From: Pseudopithomyces maydicus
Taxonomy: Eukaryota; Ascomycota; Dothideomycetes; Pleosporales; Didymosphaeriaceae
Assembly: GCA_026873275.1 (NCBI GenBank)
Contig: JANTUC010000004.1
Span: 868,001 to 932,000, forward strand
Direction of reading: 5' to 3'
Length of the DNA stretch: 64,000 nt
Shown: in pieces, positions 11,610 through 22,928 of the stretch
Layout of the letters: each line of letters opens with the position of its first letter
Position numbering within the stretch: position 1 is the stretch's first letter
Program-made: the position numbers and the translations under genes
Notes under the pieces: model-generated
Databases searched by the model: none
Seen by the model: the letters and a program-made list of their open reading frames with translations, nothing else
Told to the model about the DNA's origin: nothing

Positions 11610-14600
11610 TCAAGTATTACCCTCCCAGTTTTTTACTACGCCTGAGGCACTCCGCGTGTGCAAGTGTCTCGCTGCGTTGCATGTGTGCACACTGACGAAG
11701 TTACTGTGGCTCGCACTTGCAGCAATCATTAAGCGATGGGGGTGGAACGCTGTCGCTGTCACCGGCTGGCTGCGGTCACGGAGAAACCCTGAATAGGGCT
11801 CCCACTGACTGACAGCTCTGCCGGTATTGATGTTGAAAATCTTGACCTGGTGACGTTGCGTACCAACCGCGAAGACGGGCGCGTGCTCGTGCACGCTCAA
11901 CGTCTTCAAATTGTCTTGTGTCGCCTGGATCGTCTTGACGCTCCTGTCCATACGAATGTCCCAAAGCTTGACTTCTCCGTCACGGCAACCTGACACGAGT
12001 TCGCGCTGACCACCGCGCTGCAAGTGGACATTTGTGATCCACTGTTTATGTTCCTTCCAGACCTTGACCATGGCCGTGGCGGGTTTCTGGCGTTGGTCGT
12101 ACACCCGCACAGCACCGTCGCCGAAACCTGCAATGAAAACATTGCCTTCGACTTGGTCTGAAGTGAGCGATGTGATGCAAGAGCCAGACCTAGCAGGGAT
12201 GTCCTTTTCAAACGTTAGCTAAATCCAAATGCGTGCCAATGTGCACTAACGCTTGTGCAAATCTCGGTGCCAGCGTTCCACACGCGAATAACTTTCACGT
12301 CACCGGCCACCAAGATTGATCCTCTGCCCTGTAGCCAGTCGAAAACAAGCCCAGCATTTCTGTTGCTAGGAACTAGATCGGTCAAGGCGCGGAAAGCGGT
12401 AACGAGCTCTGTCTTAGCCCTGGTGTCGTAATTGCGGAAGATCTTAATCACACCGTCAGAAGAACCTGTCATTAGAAGCGCCTGGTCGTCCTCGTTGATG
12501 AATCGGGCCTCGGTAATCCTGGAGTCCGTTGGGTTTCCATTTGAGAAGCAGTTGATCCGTCGTGTGGGCCCTCCCGAATACTCAATCACATTGATCGTAT
12601 CTCGGTTATCCGTGACTACCATGTGCTCTTCGAACTGATGGAAGCATATTTTCATGGGCTGGCTGAGGTTGTCGAAAAGTGCATGCTGATGGTTCCATTG
12701 ATTCGTCACAGCTACCTCCTTCAGCGGCTGGGTCTCGGCAATGATCTTGTCATTGCGATTCCGCCGCCAAAGCCGCCCATTGTAATCTGTGCTTCCTGGC
12801 TCATCGGCCTCGGTCGGCTTCATCTGTGGCTCACGGAAGTATTCTACAGACCAATCGAAGATCCTGCTTTTCAGAGGAAGTTGCGGCGATACTCCAAGAC
12901 TTCGAGGTAAAAATCCCCTAGTCTTGGGCTGCTCTTCCACGCTATAGCGTTCCGGTGTATGAGGACGTGAATCAGCCGACATGTTCTGCTCGTCCAGTTT
13001 TGCACGACTAGGGCTCTTTTGAGGCGATGTGTTTGAATCGTGACCAGTCCAGATAGTCTTCAGCGATGCAGCAACGCTTCCAGTCCTCCGCAATCCGCCC
13101 AAGAGAGACAGATAGCTTGCCTCTTTTGAGGGTGTTGGGGGTTGGGAAGGTTGTTGGACGGGCTTTTCTTCGTACACCCGTCGCTGCGTGCGATTCGGGG
13201 GCTCCTACGAATGAGCTCGTCATACAAAGGCCCGGCGAACTTACCCAACGGAGACTGAAGGAGAGCAATAAGGACGTAGTCCACAACAGCACTAGCATCC
13301 CGAGCTACTTCAGGGTGGGGATCAACCGCCATCACCATCACTTCCCTCCAGATTGCGGCATATATTGTGTTTTGCGAACATGACGTGGAAAGAGGCGTGG
13401 TGGCTGGCTTCGCAACCCCACCTTTCATGTAGATACCGTCGCCATTGCTGTTTTCTCTTGCAGTATCCTCGCTGCTGGCTTCCTCGGAAAGCTGCTCAAA
13501 GGCCGCTACTAGGAACTTGGTCTTGTAACGGAGAACAAATGTTGAAAAGAATATCAGTAATTCCCTTCGAACCATGCTGTTCCCATCTGTAGTCATCACG
13601 AGGATCATGGACGCGATTGACTCCTCAATTGTGGCAACCTGGGGCGTTACGTCTCGAATGCCCAAAAAGGTCGTCAGAGCGTGCAACATGGCCGCCCGGA
13701 CCTCTGATACGGGGTCAAATACCAGTTCACAAAGGCGCTCATGGGCCATACATCTGATGCCGACCCACTTGGCCTCTTCGTACTTGATCCAGAGCTTACT
13801 GAGACAGAGACAAGACCATTGCCGTAATAGAGGATTTTGAATATCCCTGATGTGGTCCAAACAGCTTACCACGAGCTCTGGGGTCAGCGACGCTCGCTGG
13901 CCCTGGTTGTAGTCCTTGCAGAACATTGCAATGATGAAAGCACACATTGCTCGATGTTCGCTAGCATTCTGAATAGGAATGCCCGAGTTTGGATTGAAGA
14001 TGTTGATGAAATATTGATAGCCGTTGTCCTTGAGAAGGTCGGTCTGGCACGACTGGTCGACTGCCAGGATGCGTGCCCATATGAAGACCATGACAGGTTT
14101 GAGCTCATTAGCTTGAGATTGCAAAAGTTTGAGTACGTAGGGGAATATGCCAATGCTGAGTGCTAGATTGACAGCCCAAGGACCGTGGTCCAAGAAGCTC
14201 GATAGAAGGATCAGCGCCCTTAGCCGATGGACTTGGCTCAGCAGCACCTGGAGTACAATTGGTAATTGTTCGGGAATCTTTTGCTCCACAGCGCCTTGTT
14301 GCAAGTAAACCTCAAAGGCAGTCAGCTGCTCGGAGAAAAATTCAGAGTGTTTGTATTGATATTCCCTCTCGCCACGGGCTTCGGCTTGTAATTCCGGTAG
14401 CTGAGCCAGAATGAGCTCGACTGCCAAATCCCAGCTGCGCCACAAGGGGTGGTCGTGGGTCTGGGGGATCTCTGGATGAGACACTGGGTGGCAGTGATAG
14501 ACTCTCATGATGCGCTGAGCTAGAAGATAGTTCCGAAATAAGGCTGCGACCATAAGATCTTGTCGGAATAGCTTCTTGAAGAGCGGCTTTGACAGCGAAT

Positions 14601-15903
14601 TCCATGCAATCGTGTCGGTGATGGCAGTGAATATCCAGTTCAATTCGCCAATGGGCGTTCTACGCTCAGAGACTTTGCCTGGGATATTGTGCGCATCGCG
14701 AAGAGTGACATTGCTTGGCAGTGGGTTCTGTAGTATGAAGAACTTCACTGCCATGGTGATTGGGTCTGTCAAACATGAGGTAAAGACATCAGCAGGGAGA
14801 TCAGGATTAGTCGGCAGAGACTCCTTCTCCCGGCATGCCGCGAGGTGTATGCAGTCGTGGAAGTCGACAACTTCGACATTTGGATCACGGCGTTGGGCCT
14901 CTTCAAATTCCAACTGATGCTTTTCTGCAAAACGAAGGAAATTGGTAATGATCAAACCAGCATCGGAGCAATCGTAAACGAACAGGCTGGGTGCACCGAT
15001 CCAACTCTGCAGATCGTACACGGACAGAGGGATGTACTGGGTGTAATTTCTATTAAAAACCCAAATTTCGCCAGAGGAGGTTGGGCGAGGCACACCATGG
15101 CCGTTGTAGTGGAAAAGTACTCTCTCGTTCCGTGCGTTTCTACGAAGCGTGGACGTGTACTTGCGGGTTTCCTCAGTGGTTGGATCCAAGAGAAGCTTGT
15201 AGCGCGTGCGCATGCTCAGCTGCTCGTACTGTGTCTGCAGAGCCTTTCCGATTTGATTCATGGGGGTATGTCCCGGGGTCTGTGAGGTAACGGTGGGATC
15301 TATCCAGCATTCTTCTTTTGCGCAGGGGTTTGTTTTGATGACGTCTGGCGGGTCGACTCCGATGTTCAGACACAGCGCCAGGACGGCGGAGACGGTTTTG
15401 AGACGGTCGCGCATACGCCATTCCTGGAGCGGATATGCATTAGCTTCGCTCTTGGGTATGCCGCCTGTCTCGTGCTTCTTCTCGGTGTAATACATGAAGA
15501 AGGAGGATGTCAGGAGCTGGTTGTATTCCTCCGAGTTGAGCTGGTCGTCCCAGCCGTGGCGTATCTTGAAATGGCCGTCCATGCTGGCGGCATCGTCGGC
15601 GCTCTCCGAGGGAGACTCGAAATGGCGGGGACCAAAGTCGCTCTTCGCACGCAGCATCTGCGGGCGCGAGGGGTTGCGCGAGGGTGCGGGGGGTGAGAGC
15701 ACGGGGCCGGCATTGTGGCCGTCGATGGCGACCAAGTTGCGGTGGGAGGCTGATGCGGTACTAGGGCGTGCAGAGGTTGCACTCTCTGGGCTCTGAGGTT
15801 GCGATAGCGGCGGGTGGGCTGCCGCTGTGCCTTCCATGGTTCCAGAAGCGGGCGCGTGCAAGGCGAGTGGGTTGACGTGCGGGTATTCGTTGGCTGTTCT
15901 CAT
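11610..15903 (-). CDS. KOG1: TORC1 subunit Kog1/Raptor
   Basis: Three exons: 15903-13245, 13122-12251 and 12203-11610, giving 1374 residues in frame. Kog1/Raptor is the scaffold that presents substrates to TOR kinase at the vacuole or lysosome. A Ser/Pro-rich N-terminus is followed by the Raptor N-terminal caspase-like domain (FFMYYTEKKHETGG, FHYNGHGVPRPTSSGEIWVF, LFVYDCSDAGLIITNF). Next come HEAT-type helices (residues about 500-880), a disordered linker and seven-blade WD40 repeats (VMVTDNRDTINVIEYSGG, FIAGFGDGAVRVYDQR, VSGCRDGEVKLWDIRMD). Intron 2 (12204-12250, 47 bp) ends GCTAACGTTTGAAAAG, an unusual AAG acceptor. For intron 1 (donor GTAAGT at 13244) the only acceptor keeping frame is also AAAAG (13123, 122 bp). 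A CGTAG acceptor at 13205 gives a 40 bp intron but breaks the frame. The gene is divergent from tea1. Confidence 0.93.
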
Positions 15904-16219
15904 CTTGAGCTGCTCGCTGCGGTGACGAAGATGGATGTCGGGGGGCCCATGTCGCAGGGCGTGCAGATCAGTGGGAGTGTGTGAGAGCGGGGGACAGCAA
16001 TTAGGAAGTTGTTATTATACACGGCGGGGGCAATAGCGAGAGAGGCGTGGGCCAGCTCGAGGACGAGGGCTGCACATGCGCCGTGACGCGAAGGTTCACC
16101 GCGGATGCGTCGTTTGAAGCTCGGACAGCCCGCGCTAGGCCGCATCGGCTCACCACCATTCGCGCTCCCACCGCGACAGCACCAATGGTGGTCGCTGCTG
16201 GCTGCTGTTTGCTGGCGAT

Positions 16220-16266
16220 GGCAGCACCAGCAGCGGTAGAAGCAGCACCAGCAGCACCAGCAGCGA
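16220..16266. repeat. CAGCAC/CAGCAG imperfect trinucleotide repeat
   Basis: Imperfect CAG/CAC triplets run through this stretch, interrupted by a GGTAGAA segment. It lies in the KOG1-tea1 divergent region. Confidence 0.7.
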
Positions 16267-16320
16267 TTGCTAGGTCAGGCTGCGGCCAGGCGGGTGAGCC
16301 CAGGTGGCGCTGCTGCGCGC

Positions 16321-16352
16321 TGCCTGCCTGCCTGCCTGCCTGCCTGCCTACC
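16321..16352. repeat. TGCC tetranucleotide microsatellite
   Basis: Seven perfect TGCC units followed by one TACC variant. Likely length-polymorphic between strains. Confidence 0.85.
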
Positions 16353-16423
16353 TGCACCCAAGCGACCTACATAGTCGCCTGGGACGGTTGCTCGCGGCGC
16401 GCAGAGTCCCGTCCGTCGAGCAG

Positions 16424-16505
16424 TGTGCTGGGTGCTGGATGCTGGGTGCCGGGTGCTGGGTGCTGGGTGCAATGTGCTGGGTGCAGTGTGCAGCGTGCAG
16501 TGTGG
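16424..16505. repeat. GGGTGCT-type 7-bp minisatellite
   Basis: About ten tandem, imperfect copies of a GGGTGCT heptamer (variants GGATGCT, GGGTGCC, AATGTGCT, GCAGTGT). The G-rich strand is the + strand. It lies midway between KOG1 and tea1. Confidence 0.75.
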
Positions 16506-17410
16506 AGCTAATCGTGCAATCGTGAGCTGCTTCTCCACCGCGTCCTGAGCGCCCCCCAGGCGGCTCGGTCTAGTTGCCGGCGGCTAGGTAGCTGGCCCTG
16601 CGCCGTCGCAGCAGTGCGCAGACGGCGACGGCTGGTCGTGCTGGCGGTCGCGGGTGGTCGAGCAGCACGCACTGGAGCTAAACGCTGCACGCACTGTAGG
16701 TACATACGTACAGTACAGCACTGCCCAGGCGTATGCCCCAGCACGGAAACACACGTATAGTAATTAGAGATACTTCGCATGCACGTCAGGAGGCCTGTCG
16801 CACCATCCCTGTCCATTGGCTTCCGACTCAGGGGCGTCCGAGACGTGTGCGAGCCACCGGGGGCCAGCGTCCACGGCTCGCAGCAGCACCGGTAGGGAGC
16901 CTCCATCAGCGCAGCGCTGCGACGGGTAATTTGTCCAGCGACAAGCCCGAACGTCGGCAGTCCTCCGTCGTCCGCCCCCAGGGCCCACCGTCTGCGCTGC
17001 TGTTTGCATCCACGCGTCGTCGCCGTGCCGTCGATCATCCTTGGCGACCGTCCTCCTTCTCAGGCCCTCCTCCAGAAAACCGTTGCGCTGCACCCTCGCC
17101 GCTCCCACGCCCGCCTCCCTCCCGCCTGCGACTCCATCATCCGCACCTGCAAAGACATGTGTCGTCCGGCCCATGCACCATCCATCTGAGACACGCGCTG
17201 CTCGTCGATCCCTTCCCGCCGTTCAACAAGTTTGGCCCGCCCACGAGCCCACCCACCCACACTACCGCACCGCACCGCACTGGACGCACTGGACGCACCG
17301 AACCGACCGCAAGCCCGCACCCGCACCCGCACCCGCAGCCTGCATACCGGATGCATCTTTGACGGCGCTGCAATCCATCCTGACGTCGCCCTGGGCGCAA
17401 TCCTGCCCAA

Positions 17411-20400
17411 ATGTCGTTTCTCTTTGGAAAGAAAAATAAGCAGCAGGCCGGTGCCCTCCCGCCCGCAACGCGCGACATTGGCTCCTCGCATGGACAGCCC
17501 AACCCAGCCTCCCAGATTCCCGCGCCCAACGGAGCAGCGCCCCGCGAGCTGGCCGACAAGCAGAGGAGCAACTCTGGGTCCACCCATGGCAACTCGAGCG
17601 TGAACAACAGCCTCAGCTCGCTGCAGGGTGCCCCCAATCCCTCCAGCGCTGCGAGCCCTGAGCCCAAGGCCTTGCGCGATCAGGGGAATGCAGACTTCGC
17701 AGTATGTACTTTGCTGATTGCTTCTCACGCCCTCTGGCCCTGCTAATCTCATCGCCCAGGGCACACGCAACCCCCGTGGCCCTCCAGAATCCTCGCCCTA
17801 CCCCTGGAGCACCCGTCGCTTAAACTTCACCACCAACGCCTCGCCCTTCCCCCGCTATGGCGCCGCCATCAACTCCTCCACCGGCTCGGCTGGCGTCATA
17901 TACATCATGGGCGGTCTCGTTGGTGGAGCCACGGTCAAGGGCGATCTTTGGGTAGCAGAGATGGGGAATGGCAGCATGGCCTGCTTCCCTATATCCACCA
18001 CCGGAGACGGGCCAGGTCCCAGAGTCGGTCACTCAAGTCTGCTGGTCGGCAACGCCTTTATTGTTTTCGGCGGAGATACAAAGCTTGACGAGAATGACGA
18101 TTTAGACGACACGCTGTATCTCTTGAACACATGTAGGTCACGGCACCGTCGCTTTGCTGACAACACTGACAACCGCCAGCGACAAAACATTGGTCCAGGG
18201 CCCTGCCGCAAGGCCCACGGCCAACGGGACGATATGGACATACCCTGAACATCCTCGGCTCCAAGATCTACATATTTGGAGGACAGGTCGAAGGCTTCTT
18301 TTTTAACGATTTAGTGGCCTTCGACCTGAATTCATTACAGTCGTCCGCAAGTCGGTGGGAGGTCCTCCTACCTAATCAGAAGGAAGGCACTGTAGGGTCG
18401 CCTCAGGGCCGCTCGCCGCCTGCCCGCACCAATCACTCCGTGGTTACCTGGCAGGATAAACTCTATCTTTTCGGTGGAACCGATGGACTAACATGGTTCA
18501 ACGACGTATGGACTTATGATCCCCGCTCGAACAGCTGGAGCGAACTAGAGTGCATTGGATATATCCCTGTTGCTCGGGAAGGTCATTCTGCGACGCTTGT
18601 CAATGACACCATGTATGTCTTCGGCGGCCGGACCCAAGATGGAGTAGATCTCGGTGATCTTGCTGCCTTCCGGATATCGTCCCGGCGCTGGTACATGTTC
18701 CAGAATATGGGTCATTCTCCATCACCTCGCTCAGGCCACAGTATGACCGCCTTCGGAAAACACGTCATTGTCGTAGCCGGTGAACCATCGTCTTCCGTTG
18801 CCGATAAGAATGAGCTGAGCCTTGCATACGTTCTAGACACATCAAAAATCAGATATCCACCTAATGAAGCCCCACCGCCTCAACAAGGCCTCAATGCTCC
18901 AAGAAAGATGAGCGGCGAACGAGTTAATATACCTGCAGGGAAATCTGGATCTCCTCCTGTCCGCGGAAGCATGATGCCCAGTGCACAGGAACCCAGGCCA
19001 CAAGATGTCATGATGAACGGCGCTGGACCAGCTGGATCTCGACTACCACGTGCCGCCGGCCCAGCACCATCCGGACCGCCACCTCTCCAACAAGCACCGC
19101 AGCCCAGAGGGCCATCATCAAATAATGGCCCACGAAGCAAAACGCCCACCAAGGGTGATCGCGCTTATGGACCCCCATTAGATACTCGAGGCCCATCTTT
19201 TGAGCGCGAAAATATGTCGCCTAGTACAAGAGAAAGCCCGTCTGCTCCTGACGTACAGCAGCAGTCCTTGAATGAGAAGACTGTGAATGGGACTAGGAAG
19301 CTTTCAGAAGCCAGCCAAAGTCAGCCGAAAGAGTCCATGGATACCTCTCGATCTGGGAGTCTCCTCTCGCGTAACGCATCCAAATCTCATCGACCTCAGC
19401 ATTCCCTTGAAAGCATCGAGCAGGCTGCCTCCAGACGCTCCACAGAGAACCAGCAACGCGCTACCGGTCAGCAAGACGAACGACCACCTGAAAACAGTAC
19501 GGGCGCATCACTGGCGCTCACTCAACTTAACAATGACCTGAACCAGCAGGTGGACACTTTGAAGGTTCGTAATGCATGGTACGCTTCGGAGCTGGCCCTT
19601 GCTCGCAAGGCCGGATACAACCCGGGTAATGCAACCAGCCCTGTAATCGACGAGCGATCCGCAGATACCTTTGGAGACGAAGAAAAGCCTCTGTTCGAAG
19701 CACTACTGAAGATGAAGAACGAATTAGAAAAAGTCCAGAGTTCCATCAAATCTCAGGGCGAGGATGCAGCCCGCAGAATTGCCGAGGTCGAAAGGCAGCG
19801 AGACGCCGCTATCAGCGAGGCGATATATTCAAAAGCAAAATTGGCAGCGCACGGGGAAATAGTCAAGCAGGTACTCCTCAGCCTGACGCTACCCGAAGTA
19901 CTGCTACACCAGATATGGATCGCGTAGCTGACATCAATCGTCGATTGGCGGCATCTTTGGCTGCCCAGAGTGACCTTACAGCTAGATTGGAAAAGCTGTC
20001 TCACGAACTCGAGGCTGAACGCAAAGCAAAACACCTAGCAGATGATACTGCAGATGCTGCCCAAAAACGTGTCCAAGAACTTGACTCTTCGCGCCAAAAA
20101 AATGCAGCTGAGCTTGAGGGGCTTCGGGCCGCATTGCATGAAGCAGAGCAGATTGCGCGAGAAGCAACAGCTAGTGCAGCTGAAGCTGAGGCAGCGTCAA
20201 AGCTATTGTCCGTGGACAAGAGCGAGCTCACCAGTAAGCTGACAAGATCTTTGGAGGATTCCAAAAGCCACACTTCGGTTCTGCAATCGCTCAAAGACGC
20301 TTTATCAGCCTCGTCGGATAAGTCTGGTATTCTGGAGAAACAGCTAGAAGACGAGCGATTCCAACGGGAGAGCCTCCAACAAAAGCTTGGCCAACTTCGC

Positions 20401-22053
20401 GCGGAACACGAGCAACAAGCCACTGAATTGGAAGCAGCCTCACAGAAGCTTCGTGATACCGAAGAGCTTGCGGAGAAACATGCCGAGGAAGCGCGCCTCC
20501 ACCGCCAGGCTGTTCTTTCCGGCCTCGGCCAAATCAGCAATCGAAATGAAGGCAGTGATGATGCCATGGACGAACGTGTCACCATCCTCCAGCAACAAGT
20601 CGAGGCAGCCAACGTGTTGGTGCGTAAAAATCAAACAGCGGCCGATGCGGCATCCGAGAAATTGCGGCGGGCAGAAGAAAGGATTGCCGGTCTGGAAGCG
20701 TATCAGGAACAATCGAGCCGTGAAGGACTCAATATCCGGAAACAGTTGCAACAGGCGATGCGGGACATGCAGGCTGCGGAGGCAGAGAAAGCAGAGTTGC
20801 AACAACAGCATGAACGGTTACGACTAGACAGCAACGCCTTCGAGGTGCAGCTGAAGACCTTGAAAAATCTGCTTGAAGAGCGGGGTGTCAGCGCTGTTGA
20901 CGCACGCCGTTCTAGAGTTCTCGATAGCCCTAGCTCAAGATTTGGGACACCAGAGCTCAATCGCGTTCGTGAATTGGAACAGCAAATTGATTCCATGGGC
21001 AAGGCGCACGAGGAGCTGCAAAAAGTATTCGAACAGCGAGAGCATGATGTTAGCCAGCAATGGGAGGAGAAGTTGCAGGCTCTTCACAACGATCATCAGG
21101 CCGCTGTCAAGTATCTTCGTGGCACCGAGAAAATGCTGACTAAGATGAAGCAAGAACTGGATCGCTACAAGCAAGAGAAGGCTAGGCTCGAGGACGAATT
21201 AGCACAAAGTCAATCCGCTTCGCGAAGCCCAACCAAGGAACAGTCTGCGGAGTGGGAAGCAGAGCGCCAGGCCCTCCAAACACAGATCTCATCCACAGAA
21301 GAAAACATGAAAACCTCGGTCGCAAGACTAGAATCTAAGCTTGCTGCTCTCCAGACTGACCTGGCTGCTGCCCAACAAGAAGCTGCATCTGCGGCAAAGA
21401 GAATACAAGATGCAGAGTCTTCTGCTCAACAGCACCGTTCAGACCTTGAAGCATTGCGTCTTCAAAATGCGGAACTAGACGAGCGAGCTCGCGAGGCCGA
21501 GCATCGCGTACAGATGTTCCTTGATCAGTTCGAGACGTCGGTTGATAACTACCGCCGCCAGTCCCAGCCCGTTGTGGGTGCCGTGAATGGTCAAACTCGT
21601 GGCCATCGTCCGCACGATAGCATTGCTTCTGGCGAGTCTATCTACAGCGAAGACGGTACCATCACTCCGGACGCAAGGCCCAATTCCTCAGCGACGCGGA
21701 ACTCCATGGCCCTGGACAACCTTGCTTCCGAGCTTGATGCTCTCCGAAGCAATTGGGAGACGACCAACAAGGCCTACCGTTTGAGTGACAGATTTGATTT
21801 CGAACGCACGCCCACGAGCGAAAGAGGCGAGTTTAACGATCTTTCGGAATGGAGGCAACGAATGAACTTGGACGATGATGATGACGACGAAAAGGACGTT
21901 AAGAAGCCGGCTGACCTGCACGATGCGCAAGCAACTCCAACATCAGCTACGGCACCGGCTGCACCTGTATCTGGAACAATCGCTGCAGCCGCGGCAACAC
22001 CACTGCCCACGTCTCCTCCCCCCACCGGAGCTGGCGGAGCGCCCATGATATAA
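17411..22053 (+). CDS. tea1: Cell-end marker Tea1/KelA: Kelch propeller plus coiled coil, apparent frameshift
   Basis: Exons 17411-17701, 17760-18132 and 18180-22053. Introns are 17702-17759 (58 bp) and 18133-18179 (47 bp). Tea1/KelA proteins ride microtubule plus ends to hyphal tips and mark the growth site. After a polar N-terminus come Kelch repeats with the usual R-x-GHS...GG pattern (RVGHSSLLVGNAFIVFGGD, RYGHTLNILGSKIYIFGG, RTNHSVVTWQDKLYLFGG, REGHSATLVNDTMYVFGG, RSGHSMTAFG). Then a disordered Pro/Ser linker and a very long coiled coil (about residues 690-1380), ending in a Pro/Ala tail. The frame breaks at the G4 run 19853-19856. One added base gives KLAAHGGNSQAGTPQPDATR, joins the two halves and yields 1512 residues with all exons in phase. 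An intron does not solve this break in any phase. Confidence 0.92.
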
Positions 22054-22928
22054 ATTACGACCAAGGCGTTACTCGGATTCTTTTGAGCCTTCCAAAAAGA
22101 TTCACATTCCCACACCCTTTTTTCGATTTCTCCAGGAATGGTTCGCTTTCTTGAATTATTCTCTTGGCGCCAGATGGACCTTGTTCTACTATATATGCCC
22201 GCCATAAGGCTGCCGAGGCTGTTTTTCCCCCGTATTATACCAACTGTTATTTTCGATTTTCTCAATGGCCTGTGCCACGCTCTAATTCGTGCAACTCTCC
22301 CTAATACTCGTTCGTGTTACTTTCGTGTACCGGTGGGCTGGAAGGGGTGTGTGTTTGTGTGTTTGTTTGTGATGAAATGTTTTGTGTTTAATGGATGGCT
22401 TGTGAGAATACTGTTCCGAGGGCTCAGGAGCGGGGAATACCACTTTTGTCGTTTCGTAGGGATGTGTTTTGGTAGCCTCCCGCTGCGGATGGTATCATTG
22501 GCAGCGAGTTTGTTATATTGTTTAAATACGATAATTTCCATCTTTTGGCAACATCCCTTGCATGTCCCGCAGTAAAGATAGATCATTGACAAGATGTGTG
22601 CTTTCCCTTTAGGGTCCATTAGGCCTCTGCGGGTGGCCGTAAGTTAGCGCGTCGCGGTTGCCTAACAACCCACCAGGCATCACCCAATCGCGACACCTCA
22701 CGAAGAATACGCGTAGGCACCTGATTCAACTGACATGAGATCGATCGAGCCTGGGCCACGATGCCGTGCATTCTCGGAATACAGATCAGTATAAAGAACG
22801 CAACACTCCACCTGTAATTTGATTCTGGATGTTAACCTGCAGCCTGCCATTCTCGTCTCCATCTCAGTTCCGTCAGCTCCGTCAGCTCCGTCAGATCCAT
22901 CCCATTTTTTGTCTTCAAAATCGCCACA
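22054..22928. other. Intergenic between tea1 and the ankyrin gene
   Basis: Holds the tea1 3' UTR (T-rich, about 22054-22600) and the promoter of the next gene. A TATAAAG lies at 22790, about 140 bases before that ATG. A tandem 9-mer lies just upstream of the start. Confidence 0.6.
22869..22895 (+). repeat. Tandem 9-mer TCCGTCAGC, three copies
   Basis: Three head-to-tail copies (the last ends in A) in the probable 5' leader of the ankyrin gene, 33 bases before the ATG. Confidence 0.8.

Larger units (their letters stand above)
15904..17410. other. Shared upstream region of KOG1 and tea1, repeat-rich
   Basis: A 1.5 kb GC-rich divergent intergenic region. It carries a CAG/CAC-rich trinucleotide stretch, a TGCC microsatellite, a 7-bp minisatellite and, close to the tea1 start, short CCGCAC/GGACGCACT repeats (about 17263-17340). 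Several open frames cross it on both strands but they are low complexity and look non-coding. It must hold both promoters and the 5' leaders. Confidence 0.6.

Noticed and set aside
13008..13298. Alternative KOG1 exon frame reached through the TAG acceptor at 13205
   Set aside because: It runs into a stop and does not connect to the WD40 frame. The 122 bp intron with an AAAAG acceptor keeps all exons in phase.
19857..19925. Possible intron explaining the Tea1 frame change
   Set aside because: GT...AG pairs exist (GTACTC...GCGTAG, CACCAG) but none restores the coiled-coil frame. The one-base solution does, with natural protein sequence across the join.
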